Below are positions 37,229-45,340 of a stretch of DNA of 64,000 nucleotides, one piece after another. A program made the position numbers and the translations under genes. Source of the stretch: Tateyamaria sp. syn59 (GTDB taxonomy: Bacteria > Pseudomonadota > Alphaproteobacteria > Rhodobacterales > Rhodobacteraceae). The DNA is taken from NCBI RefSeq assembly GCF_007995245.1, contig NZ_VCBA01000007.1:1-64000 (forward strand), given 5' to 3'. The notes below the pieces were generated by a model. It saw only the letters and a list, made by a program, of their open reading frames with translations, searched no databases and was not told the DNA's origin. Position 1 is the first letter of the stretch, and each line of letters starts with the position of its first letter.

Positions 37229-37393
37229 ATGCAACTGCACATGAACACCATTGCCTACGCTGCGCGTCCATCACTCACGGACCTGTTTCTGACCTTGAGC
37301 GCGCGGTACACCGGGGTCCCGGATTGCGGACCCCGGGCCTTTACGACCGAGAGCGGTCTTGCGCGTCACGATCAGCAAAAGGCGGTCGCGTGA
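37229..37393 (+). CDS. Possible 54-residue small protein upstream of the unknown operon
   Basis: ATG 37229 follows a GAAAGG site. The ORF has high third-position GC, like real genes here, and ends TGATG. It encodes MQLHMNTIAYAARPSLTDLF and then a Thr/Arg-rich part with one Cys (PDCGPRAF). A 9-bp hairpin (37311-37336) lies inside it. It could be a small protein, leader peptide or precursor peptide, or chance. No family is recognised. Confidence 0.35.
   Translation: MQLHMNTIAYAARPSLTDLFLTLSARYTGVPDCGPRAFTTESGLARHDQQKAVA
37311..37336 (+). other. GC-rich hairpin inside the leader region
   Basis: CCGGGGTCC (37311-37319) pairs perfectly with GGACCCCGG (37328-37336) around an 8-nt loop. No T-run follows. 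It may fold in the leader mRNA of the downstream operon. Confidence 0.5.
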
Positions 37394-37560
37394 TGTGCAA
37401 CACCCTTCATCCCGTTCCCGATTGCCCGCGTGCCGCCCTATGCGGATCGAAGTGCCAGCGCCTGCTTCAGGTATTGGAACAGCCCGGTGCACGCCCTGCA
37501 TCCCCCTCATTTTCACAGCACGCACCGCGGTGGTCCGTGCACAGCACCAAGGAGAAAGAC

Positions 37561-38163
37561 ATGAAATACTTCAAGCGGATCCGGAGCGACGTTGACGTCA
37601 CACCGTTCCTGAACGAGATCGCCAGCGTCGATGATGCCTGGGCACAGGCAACCGGCCGCCAGGACAAGATTGCCGTGCAGCGCGAGGCACTGGCTGTTCC
37701 CCTGCGCGGGCTGCGCAAGTCGATGCTTCTGGGCCGCAAGCGCCGGGACGTTCATGAAAGCCGCTGGACCACCGGTTCCATCCGGTTTCCCATCGCTCGG
37801 GCCTTTATCGAGGATGTGGCCACCGAACTCGACGCGGATATGAGCCGTGCCAAGATCGTGTGCCTGCCTGCGGGTCGCCGTGTCTATCCGCATATCGACC
37901 GTGGTGAATACTACCGGTTCCGCGGCCGCTACCACTTTGTTCTCAAGTCCTCTGCCGGGTCGTTCATGAAGGCGGGCGACGAAGAGGTCCGGATGAAAGA
38001 GGGTGAGCTGTGGTGGTTTGACAACGACCAGATGCACGAAGCGTTCAACGATGGCGACGAGGATCGTATCCACATCATCTTCGACCTCTTGCCCGCTGAC
38101 ATGCGTGCCAAGGCCGCTGCCGCGACCGAACGCGCGCGTGCCAAGCTCGAAAAGGCGGCCTGA
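37561..38163 (+). CDS. Aspartyl/asparaginyl beta-hydroxylase-like 2OG-Fe(II) oxygenase
   Basis: Protein of 200 residues. The iron-binding set is visible as His111 and Asp113 in YPHIDRG and His159 in QMHEAFN; Arg169 in DRIHIIFDL would bind 2-oxoglutarate. The beta-jellyroll strands (RYHFVLKSSAG, KEGELWWFDND) match the Asp/Arg-hydroxylase family. ATG 37561 has AAGGAGA six bases upstream; the open frame upstream has no family similarity. It is the first gene of a four-gene operon. The substrate could be a peptide, an amino acid or a small metabolite. Confidence 0.88.
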   Translation: MKYFKRIRSDVDVTPFLNEIASVDDAWAQATGRQDKIAVQREALAVPLRGLRKSMLLGRKRRDVHESRWTTGSIRFPIARAFIEDVATELDADMSRAKIVCLPAGRRVYPHIDRGEYYRFRGRYHFVLKSSAGSFMKAGDEEVRMKEGELWWFDNDQMHEAFNDGDEDRIHIIFDLLPADMRAKAAAATERARAKLEKAA

Positions 38164-38166
38164 GCG

Positions 38167-38994
38167 ATGTCACGTATTCACTTTCGACATGGTATTCCGG
38201 GCGCTGTTCCAAGCGCCTGGGTTATTCAGCCCGACGCGGGTGACAAGGGCCGGCCCCCCGTGGTCGCGGTCCACGGTCTGAACCGCGAGACGGAAGTTAT
38301 GGCAAACCTGCTTGCACCGCGGGCGGACGCAACCGGGCGCACCATTGTCCTGCCGATCTTCGACCTCACGTCCTGGCGCCGGTATCAGCGCGCGGCGTGC
38401 AAGCAACGGTCGGACTGGGCGCTGCTGTCCCTGCTGCGCGTGCTGCGGGATGACGGTGCAATCGGCGAAGGCCGTCCGGATATGTCGGGCTTTTCCGGCG
38501 GCGCCCAATTCGCGCACCGCTTTGCCTGGCTCCATCCTGATCACGTCGCGGGGCTATGCCTTGTGGCGCCGGGCTGGTGGACCTTTCCCGATGCGCGCGG
38601 CTCCTTTCCCCTGGCCATCGGTGATGGATGCAATGCGCACGAGTTTCGTTTTCGTGCCAACCTCAAACGCTTCCTGGATCGCGATATCCGCGTTTCCGTG
38701 GGGTCCCTTGATGTCCAACAGGACAGGAACCTGCGCCAGACTCCGGAGCTCAACGCGCTGCAAGGCGCGAACCGGGTGGCGCGTGCGCGTCGCTGGAGCG
38801 CAGCGGTCATCCGTGCCGCACGGCGGGTCGGTGTGCAGCCGCGCGTGGTCTTTGAACTGATGCCTAACTGCGTTCACAGCTTTTCAGACTGTGTCGCGAA
38901 TGCGCGGCTGGATCGCGCATTCGTCCCTGATTTCACTCCCCAACCCCAAACCCTGCCCTTTCGCGGGCAGGCCCAACTTAAAAAGGTGGCATGA
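38167..38994 (+). CDS. Alpha/beta-hydrolase-fold protein
   Basis: Protein of 275 residues. The oxyanion-hole segment is VVAVHGLNRE (about 32-41) and the nucleophile is Ser110 in DMSGFSGGAQFAHRFA. The acid is probably Asp182 or Asp186 (VGSLDVQQD), and His237 is in NCVHSF. The arrangement fits an esterase, peptidase or acyltransferase of the PHB-depolymerase/dienelactone-hydrolase-like type. No signal peptide is seen, so it is cytoplasmic. It starts 3 bp after the oxygenase stop, and its end overlaps the NTPase start (ATGATG). Confidence 0.85.
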   Translation: MSRIHFRHGIPGAVPSAWVIQPDAGDKGRPPVVAVHGLNRETEVMANLLAPRADATGRTIVLPIFDLTSWRRYQRAACKQRSDWALLSLLRVLRDDGAIGEGRPDMSGFSGGAQFAHRFAWLHPDHVAGLCLVAPGWWTFPDARGSFPLAIGDGCNAHEFRFRANLKRFLDRDIRVSVGSLDVQQDRNLRQTPELNALQGANRVARARRWSAAVIRAARRVGVQPRVVFELMPNCVHSFSDCVANARLDRAFVPDFTPQPQTLPFRGQAQLKKVA

Positions 38995-40055
38995 TGCATC
39001 TTCTTGATATGAATACTGACGCGGGCCCGCAGATCGCGGGCGCCAAATGGAGCTTTGTCACACGTCGCGTGCGCCGTGGGGCCGTGCAAAAACTGGATGG
39101 AGACCTGAGTGCCGTACGGTCCGGCGACCTTGTATTGGCCGAGGTTCAGGACATCGGCAGCCACAAGCGGCTGCAGCTGAGCGACGGGCGCTATTCCGCA
39201 CTGTATCCCAAGGATCGCATCGTGCTGGCCTGTGGCGACCGCTTTGCCGAGGATCAGTTCGAGGGCATTGCAGAACTCTCACTGGAAAGTGCCGATCTGC
39301 TCGCTGGTGGCGGCGTTATCGGCACGATGCTGTCGCGCAATGGCCGGGTCAAATGCCCGACGAGCCTGTCTGTGATCGGACGTCTGGCGGATGCAGATGG
39401 CAAAGTGCTGAACCTTGATCAGTTTGCCCTCGCCCCCAGCCATGGGCCTGCGCCTGCACGGGTGATTGGCGTACTTGGCACCGGCATGAACGCAGGCAAG
39501 ACGGCTGCCGCAGCCGGTTTGGTGAACGGGTTCACCCGCTACGGCGACAAGGTGGCTGCGATCAAGGCCACGGGCACGGGTTCGTTCGGTGATGTGCATC
39601 AATACGAAGCGGCGGGCGCTGCACGCACGCTCGACTTCACGGATGCAGGCTTTGCCTCGACGTTCCGTCAGCCGGTGGACAAGATCGAGACACTGACCCG
39701 CACCCTGCTGTCTGCGGCATCGGATTGCGACATCGCAATCGTTGAGCTTGCTGATGGCGTCACCCAGGTCGAAACGGCAGAGCTGCTGAGCCGTCCCAAC
39801 TACTGTGCCCTGTTTGACGCGTTTGTTCTGGCTGCACCCGGCGCGCTGGCATCGCGCGGCGCGCTGGCCTGGCTCGCGGAACACGACATCACGCCGATTG
39901 CGCAGACCGGCCTGATGACGCAGGCGCCGCTGGCCGCACGAGAGGCGGAAACGCTTGGTCTGCCCGTCCTGTCGCGGGAGGATCTGTCCGACCCGGCAAC
40001 GGCCGGTTCGCTGCACAACCTGCTGTCAGAAGCCTGCCAGGAGCATGTGGCATGA
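38991..40055 (+). CDS. P-loop NTPase, DUF1611-like
   Basis: Protein of 354 residues in two parts. Residues about 1-150 are a beta-rich region with no recognised domain (LAEVQDIGSHKRLQL). From residue 157 a P-loop domain follows: Walker A GTGMNAGKT (163-171, Lys170), IKATGTGSFGD (191-201) and the acidic strand IVELADGVTQVE (250-261). This layout resembles the DUF1611 C-terminal domain and dethiobiotin-synthetase/MobB-type enzymes, which often activate a carboxylate. Both junctions overlap by 4 bp, so it is strictly coupled within the operon. Confidence 0.75.
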   Translation: MMHLLDMNTDAGPQIAGAKWSFVTRRVRRGAVQKLDGDLSAVRSGDLVLAEVQDIGSHKRLQLSDGRYSALYPKDRIVLACGDRFAEDQFEGIAELSLESADLLAGGGVIGTMLSRNGRVKCPTSLSVIGRLADADGKVLNLDQFALAPSHGPAPARVIGVLGTGMNAGKTAAAAGLVNGFTRYGDKVAAIKATGTGSFGDVHQYEAAGAARTLDFTDAGFASTFRQPVDKIETLTRTLLSAASDCDIAIVELADGVTQVETAELLSRPNYCALFDAFVLAAPGALASRGALAWLAEHDITPIAQTGLMTQAPLAAREAETLGLPVLSREDLSDPATAGSLHNLLSEACQEHVA

Positions 40056-41653
40056 GCCGCAGACCGGCCATAACAGCCGATCGCCGGTGGATGGGGCTGT
40101 GCGCCCTGGTCTTCCTGGCGATCGGACAGGCGGTCACCATGGTTGTAACCGCCTTTGCGACCCGCGACGTGATCGGTGCGTTGCGGGACGGGAGCGGTGT
40201 TGTTCCCATGCAGGCCCTTGTGGCCATGGTCGTGGCGGGATTTGCGATTTTCGCGCTCCGTTCAGCCGAAGGCGCAATTGGAGAGCGCACCGGCCAAAGC
40301 TATGCGGCCGCGATCCGTCGCACCCTGTTTCTTCACATGACCAAGATGCCTGCCAGCGCCATGGCGCGCCGCCGTGCGGGCGCGACAGCCTTGCGCTATG
40401 TCGGCGACCTGACGGCCTTCAAGGGCTGGGTTGCGCGCGGTCTTGTCCGTTTCATTTCGGCCGGGGCGACGATTCCCGCGGCCTTTCTCATCCTCTACTG
40501 GCTCGAGCCGCGTCTCGCGCTCGCCGCCGCCGTTCCGATCGGCATCGTCATGGTCGCTATCTTCTGGCTTGGCCGCCCCCTGGCCGCTGCCCATGCCACG
40601 CTCCGTTCCAAGCGGGCCCGCATGGCCGCAGATATGGCCGAACGCCTGCCGCAAGGGATTGCCCTGCGCCGCTCGGGCCGGGTCAAGACAGAATTGCGTG
40701 CGCTTGACGCCAAATCGGGCAAGATCGCGCGCGCCGCGGTCTGGCGTGCCTGGCTTGCCGAAACTGTGCGCGCCATGCCCGATGCGGCGGCAGGTATTGC
40801 AGGGGCGTTGTGCCTGTGGGTCTGTCTGGACCTCGGCCTCGGCGTTGCCGATGCGGTTGCGGCGCTCACCTCCCTTGCGCTGGTTGTCTGGCCGCTGCGC
40901 CACCTCGCGGATGCGCGCGACCGGCAGAAAGCGTTTGGTGTCGCGCGTGCGAAACTGGATGCGGTGCTGGCCACCCCTCGGATGCCTACCGTCAAAAGGA
41001 AGAAGGCTGACCCCAAGGCACCGGCCATTGAAATGGACGGCGTGCAATGGCCCGGTACTGCGCCCGTTGATCTTCACCTGCCGCGCGGCGCGATGCGGCG
41101 TCTGTGTGGCCCCGCAAGCTCTGGCAAGAGCCGTTTGCTCCTGACCTTGGCCGGGTTCGAAGCGCCTCCAAGTGACGGCACGCTCACGGTGCTGGGCAGT
41201 ACGCCCGAAGCGCTGCGTGGTGGTCGCATCCTTTACCTCGGGGCGCATGCGCCGACTTTGAAGGGATCGTTGCGCCGCGAGCTGACGCTCGGTACAGGCC
41301 GCACCCCCAAAGATGACGTGTTGCAAGATGTGATCCGCCGCGCGGGCCTTTGCGCCACCGCAGATCGTCTTGGCGGGCTGGACGGCAAGGTCGCCGAAGG
41401 ACGGCGCAACCTGACTGCGACTGAACGCGGGCGCCTGTTTGCGGCGCGCGGCTTGATCGCCCGTCCCGATCTTGCGTTGGTTGACGCGGATGAGATCGGA
41501 TTGGAGGGTGCAGCGCTAGCCGATCTGATTGCGCATTTCGACAATCTGGGCGCTGGCCTTCTGATCGTGACGTCCGACAAGAAGGCTCAGCTGAAACTGG
41601 GCGCACCGCTGCACCTGGAACTGAAGTCCGATGGGACTGCCGCGGCAGCGTGA
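40052..41653 (+). CDS. ABC exporter-like half-transporter with degenerate ATPase domain
   Basis: Protein of 533 residues. The N-terminal membrane domain has about six helices (about 13-290). The ATPase domain covers about 325-525. Walker A is intact (GPASSGKS, 353-360) and Walker B reads LALVDADE (474-481). The signature is NLTATERGR instead of LSGGQ, the Q-loop position lacks glutamine (LYLGAHAPTLKG), and the switch histidine is Ser/Asp (VTSDKK). It belongs to the CydCD/peptide-exporter type by layout. It starts inside the NTPase stop (ATGA). Confidence 0.82.
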   Translation: MSRRPAITADRRWMGLCALVFLAIGQAVTMVVTAFATRDVIGALRDGSGVVPMQALVAMVVAGFAIFALRSAEGAIGERTGQSYAAAIRRTLFLHMTKMPASAMARRRAGATALRYVGDLTAFKGWVARGLVRFISAGATIPAAFLILYWLEPRLALAAAVPIGIVMVAIFWLGRPLAAAHATLRSKRARMAADMAERLPQGIALRRSGRVKTELRALDAKSGKIARAAVWRAWLAETVRAMPDAAAGIAGALCLWVCLDLGLGVADAVAALTSLALVVWPLRHLADARDRQKAFGVARAKLDAVLATPRMPTVKRKKADPKAPAIEMDGVQWPGTAPVDLHLPRGAMRRLCGPASSGKSRLLLTLAGFEAPPSDGTLTVLGSTPEALRGGRILYLGAHAPTLKGSLRRELTLGTGRTPKDDVLQDVIRRAGLCATADRLGGLDGKVAEGRRNLTATERGRLFAARGLIARPDLALVDADEIGLEGAALADLIAHFDNLGAGLLIVTSDKKAQLKLGAPLHLELKSDGTAAAA

Positions 41654-42027
41654 TGCGAATGACAAAACTCACATTTCCTTGGAGCCGATACGTTTGACCC
41701 AAACGGCATTCACTTGGGCAGGCGTATCCGGCGCACATTGCAGATTGGCAAAAAGCCAGAAGCGCTGATTTTTTATGCGAACGAGAATTGAGAGCGCAAA
41801 AATAGTGCAAAAATGACCATTTTGGCTCATTTATTGTGCGATAGCGCGTGAGAATACAGGTGAGAACGATACCACTTGCGGCGGGCGGCAACGCTCAAAG
41901 ATTGTGCGATGGCGTCGGCCTAGGAAACCGTGGAACACCATCGCACTCCGCATCAGATGCGTAGGGGGGCATATGGATGTTTGGAATTCCGAATGCAACG
42001 CCCTGCGCGACACGCAAGGGGACACAG
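41654..42027. other. Region upstream of urtA
   Basis: A 374-bp gap without a supported gene. It contains a direct repeat ATTGTGCGATRGCG at 41833-41846 and 41901-41914 (13 of 14 bases, 68 bp apart) and an AAATGA/TCATTT inverted repeat around 41811-41832. These are plausible regulator sites for urea or nitrogen control of urtABCDE. No NtrC or sigma54 site was recognised. Confidence 0.4.
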
Positions 42028-43305
42028 ATGTCTAAAAGACTATTCACCACAACCGCTGCCTTGGCCGTCATGGCAGCACTGCCTGCCGTTGCACAAGACT
42101 GCCCGATCAAGGTCGGCGTTCTGCACTCGCTGTCCGGGACGATGGCGATTTCGGAAACGACGCTCAAAGACACAATGGAAATGCTGATCGAGCAGCAAAA
42201 CGCCGCCGGTGGCGTGTTGGGTTGCCAGCTTGAAGCCGTGGTGGTCGATCCGGCCTCTGACTGGCCGCTCTTTGCTGAAAAGGCGCGCGAGCTGCTGACC
42301 GTGCACGAGGTCGACGTGATCTTCGGCAACTGGACATCCGTGTCGCGCAAATCCGTGCTGCCCGTGATCGAAGAACTGAACGGCTTGCTGTTCTACCCCG
42401 TCCAGTACGAGGGCGAGGAAAGCTCGAAAAACGTCTTCTACACCGGTGCCGCACCGAACCAGCAGGCAATCCCGGCGACCGACTACTTCCTCGAAGAACT
42501 GGAAGTTGAGAAATTCGCGCTGCTCGGTACCGACTACGTGTATCCGCGGACCACGAACAACATTCTTGAATCCTACCTCCAGCAAAAGGGCATCCCGGCC
42601 GAAGACATCTTCGTCAACTACACGCCCTTCGGTCACTCCGACTGGTCCAAGATCGTGGCTGACGTAGTGGCGCTGGGCGCTGACGGCAAAAAGGTTGGCG
42701 TGATCTCGACCATCAACGGCGATGCGAACGTTGGCTTCTACAAAGAGCTGGCCGCTGCCGGCATCTCGGCTGATGACATCCCGGTCGTGGCCTTCTCCGT
42801 CGGTGAAGAAGAGTTGTCCGGGCTCGATACGTCGAACCTGGTCGGTCACCTCGCGGCCTGGAACTACTTCCAGTCCGCTGACACCGAAGCCAACGAGGGT
42901 TGGGTTGAAGCATGGAAGGCCCGCATGGGCGAAGACCGTGTGACCAACGACCCAATGGAAGCGCACTACATCGGCTTCAACATGTGGGTTAACGCGGCAA
43001 CCGAGGCGGGCACCACCGATGTGGACGCTGTGCGCACAGCCATGTACGGCCAGGAATTCCCGAACCTGACAGGCGGCACGGCTGTCATGCTGCCGAACCA
43101 CCACCTCGCCAAACCGGTCCTGATCGGTGAGATCCTCGAGGATGGCCAGTTCGACATCATCAGCCAGACCGAAGAAGTGCCCGGCGATGCCTGGACCGAC
43201 TTCCTGCCAGAATCGGCCGTTCTGGTGTCGGATTGGAAAGAGCTGGGCTGCGGGATGTACAACACCGAGACATCCAGCTGCGTGCAGATCAAGTCGAACT
43301 ACTGA
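42028..43305 (+). CDS. urtA: Urea ABC transporter substrate-binding protein
   Basis: Periplasmic binding protein of 425 residues. It has a signal peptide (about 1-22, ending PAVA) and the UrtA-type mature start CPIKVGVLHSLSGTMAISET. Other UrtA landmarks are DPASDWPLFAEKARELL, FGNWTSVSRKSVLPV and LFYPVQYEGEESSKNVFY. ATG 42028 is preferred over an in-frame ATG 17 codons upstream because the signal peptide then starts properly. It heads urtABCDE. Confidence 0.95.
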   Translation: MSKRLFTTTAALAVMAALPAVAQDCPIKVGVLHSLSGTMAISETTLKDTMEMLIEQQNAAGGVLGCQLEAVVVDPASDWPLFAEKARELLTVHEVDVIFGNWTSVSRKSVLPVIEELNGLLFYPVQYEGEESSKNVFYTGAAPNQQAIPATDYFLEELEVEKFALLGTDYVYPRTTNNILESYLQQKGIPAEDIFVNYTPFGHSDWSKIVADVVALGADGKKVGVISTINGDANVGFYKELAAAGISADDIPVVAFSVGEEELSGLDTSNLVGHLAAWNYFQSADTEANEGWVEAWKARMGEDRVTNDPMEAHYIGFNMWVNAATEAGTTDVDAVRTAMYGQEFPNLTGGTAVMLPNHHLAKPVLIGEILEDGQFDIISQTEEVPGDAWTDFLPESAVLVSDWKELGCGMYNTETSSCVQIKSNY

Positions 43306-43316
43306 CCTGACACCTT

Positions 43317-43340
43317 TCGGGGGCGGATCGCCGCCCCCGA
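43317..43340 (+). terminator. Hairpin between urtA and urtB
   Basis: TCGGGGGCGG (43317-43326) and CCGCCCCCGA (43331-43340) form a perfect 10-bp stem with the tetraloop ATCG. There is no T-run. It lies 12 bp after urtA and likely limits read-through into urtB or protects the urtA message. Confidence 0.65.
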
Positions 43341-43357
43341 TCACCATCTAGGATTGG

Positions 43358-45337
43358 ATGCCAATGTCGGTTTTCCGCCATCTCTTTGTTGCGGCCTTGT
43401 CTCTTGCGGCGACCTTGGCCGCTCTGTCCGTCTCTGCTCAGCAGGTGGACGCCCCTATACAACGGCTGTTGCAAGACCATGGTGAGGTGATCGCCAAAAG
43501 CTCGCGCCGCACCATCGGCCCCGCCATTGATGCGCTCGCCGCCAGTGGTCTCGACGAGGCGCAGACCGTGCTGGAACGCTGGCGCGACAAGGAAATGTGG
43601 CTGAACGAGGAAACCGGACTGTTCGTCTACGCGGAAGAGATCGACCGCCGCACGATCCGCACCTTCGATTTTGCAACCGGTGAGGCGCTGGGCGAATTCG
43701 AAGACAAAGCCTACAAGCAACTCAAACCCAACAGCGGCATTCGTGGGCTGATCAACGCGGCGCTTGTGCGGTTCCAGTTGACCGATCCAAATCCGGCGGC
43801 GCGCAGGGCGGCCTTGAACGCCATTGAACGGGATGCTGACGAAACTCACCTCGCCGCGCTGCGCGCTGTGGTCGAGGCCGAGGATAACCCAAACATAGCA
43901 GCAAGAATGGCGCGCCTCGAACGGCTTCTGACCATCCAGTTCGACAAGGACGAAGCCCAACGCATCGCCGCGATCGAGAGCTTTTCGGGTGACCTGAGCG
44001 TGGAAGTGCGCGCGGCGCTGAACCCCCTGGTCGTCACGAAGCTGGACGTTGACACGACCGTTCCCGAAGACGCTGACGTCGTGCGCACCCTGACCCCAGG
44101 CTCCGAGGCGCTGAGCGTCGATGCCGCTTACGGCCTGCTCGTGTCCAGAGAACTGGCCGTTGAGCGCATTTCGCGCGACGCACAGAAGGCAGCGCTGATC
44201 GCCAATATCGACGGGGACCGCGTGGGCGGCATCCAGGTGGCGTCACTCGACACCGAAGCCAGCCGTGACCTCGCTTATGCGGAATTGGTACGGCTGGGCG
44301 CCGTGGAACCCGCCGCGACAGACGCCGAAGTGAGCGAAGTGCTGGAGCAATTCGTTTTCTTTGAACGCTACAGCGCTGTGCCGCCTGAGATCGCACTCGC
44401 CGCTCAAGCCGTCCTGACCGGCATCGAAAACAAGGTCGCTGTGAACCAGACCATCGACCTCGGCTTAGACGCCCTGTCACTTGCGTCGATCTACTTTCTC
44501 GCGGCCATTGGCCTGGCCATTACTTTTGGTGTGATGGGCGTCATCAACATGGCCCACGGTGAGTTTATTATGATGGGCGCCTACACCGGCTACGTCGTGC
44601 AGCTTTTCGTGCCCGACTACACGCTCAGCATCCTCCTCGCCATACCGCTCGCCTTCATTGTCACCTTCGGCGCAGGCGTCGCGATGGAGCGGCTGGTGAT
44701 CCGTTGGCTTTACCACCGCCCGCTGGAAACGCTGCTTGCAACCTTCGGTATCTCGATCGCCTTGCAGCAACTCGCCAAAAACATCTTCGGCACGCAAGCC
44801 CGCCCACTCACGGCCCCAGGCTGGCTCGACGGCTCGCTGGTCTTCAACGACATCGTGTCGATCAGCTACATTCGTATTGCAATCTTCGTCCTCGCGCTCC
44901 TGTTCCTTGCCCTGTTCCTGATCGTGATGAACCGCACCCGGCTCGGGCTCGAGGTGCGGGCGGTCACCCAGAACCCGCGCATGGCTGCGTCTATGGGCAT
45001 CAACCCCGACCGCATTAACATGCTGACCTTCGGCTTTGGCTCGGGCATCGCCGGCATCGCGGGTGTTGCCATTGGGCTTTACGCCAAGGTCACATCCGAG
45101 ATGGGCAGCGACTACATCGTGCAATCCTTCATGACCGTGGTCGTGGGCGGGGTCGGCAACATCTGGGGCACGCTCTTGGGCGCCACGATGGTGGGCACAT
45201 TGCAAAAGGGGATCGAGTGGCTGAACCCGTCCAACACTTTGGCCGCACAAACCTATATGATCCTCTTCATCATCCTGTTCATCCAGTTCCGGCCCAAGGG
45301 CATCATCGCCCTCAAGGGCCGCGCGGCGGAGGCGTAA
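43358..45337 (+). CDS. urtB: Urea ABC transporter permease UrtB
   Basis: Protein of 659 residues. A signal peptide (about 1-29) is followed by a long periplasmic/helical region (about 30-370) typical of proteobacterial UrtB. The LivH-like permease domain (about 375-655) contains FGVMGVINMAHGEFIMMGAY and GSGIAGIAGVAIGLYAKV. ATG 43364 is an equally good start. It ends 3 bp before urtC. Confidence 0.94.
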   Translation: MPMSVFRHLFVAALSLAATLAALSVSAQQVDAPIQRLLQDHGEVIAKSSRRTIGPAIDALAASGLDEAQTVLERWRDKEMWLNEETGLFVYAEEIDRRTIRTFDFATGEALGEFEDKAYKQLKPNSGIRGLINAALVRFQLTDPNPAARRAALNAIERDADETHLAALRAVVEAEDNPNIAARMARLERLLTIQFDKDEAQRIAAIESFSGDLSVEVRAALNPLVVTKLDVDTTVPEDADVVRTLTPGSEALSVDAAYGLLVSRELAVERISRDAQKAALIANIDGDRVGGIQVASLDTEASRDLAYAELVRLGAVEPAATDAEVSEVLEQFVFFERYSAVPPEIALAAQAVLTGIENKVAVNQTIDLGLDALSLASIYFLAAIGLAITFGVMGVINMAHGEFIMMGAYTGYVVQLFVPDYTLSILLAIPLAFIVTFGAGVAMERLVIRWLYHRPLETLLATFGISIALQQLAKNIFGTQARPLTAPGWLDGSLVFNDIVSISYIRIAIFVLALLFLALFLIVMNRTRLGLEVRAVTQNPRMAASMGINPDRINMLTFGFGSGIAGIAGVAIGLYAKVTSEMGSDYIVQSFMTVVVGGVGNIWGTLLGATMVGTLQKGIEWLNPSNTLAAQTYMILFIILFIQFRPKGIIALKGRAAEA

Positions 45338-45340
45338 GCG

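Noticed and set aside
36836-37240. Minus-strand ORF of 134 codons between the tRNA and the unknown operon
   Set aside because: AT-rich, no ribosome-binding site of note, no domain, and it covers the promoter-like sites.
37393-37560. Start of the oxygenase gene at the in-frame ATG 37393
   Set aside because: The extra 56 residues are Cys/Pro/Ser-rich and unrelated to the family; AAGGAGA sits directly before ATG 37561.
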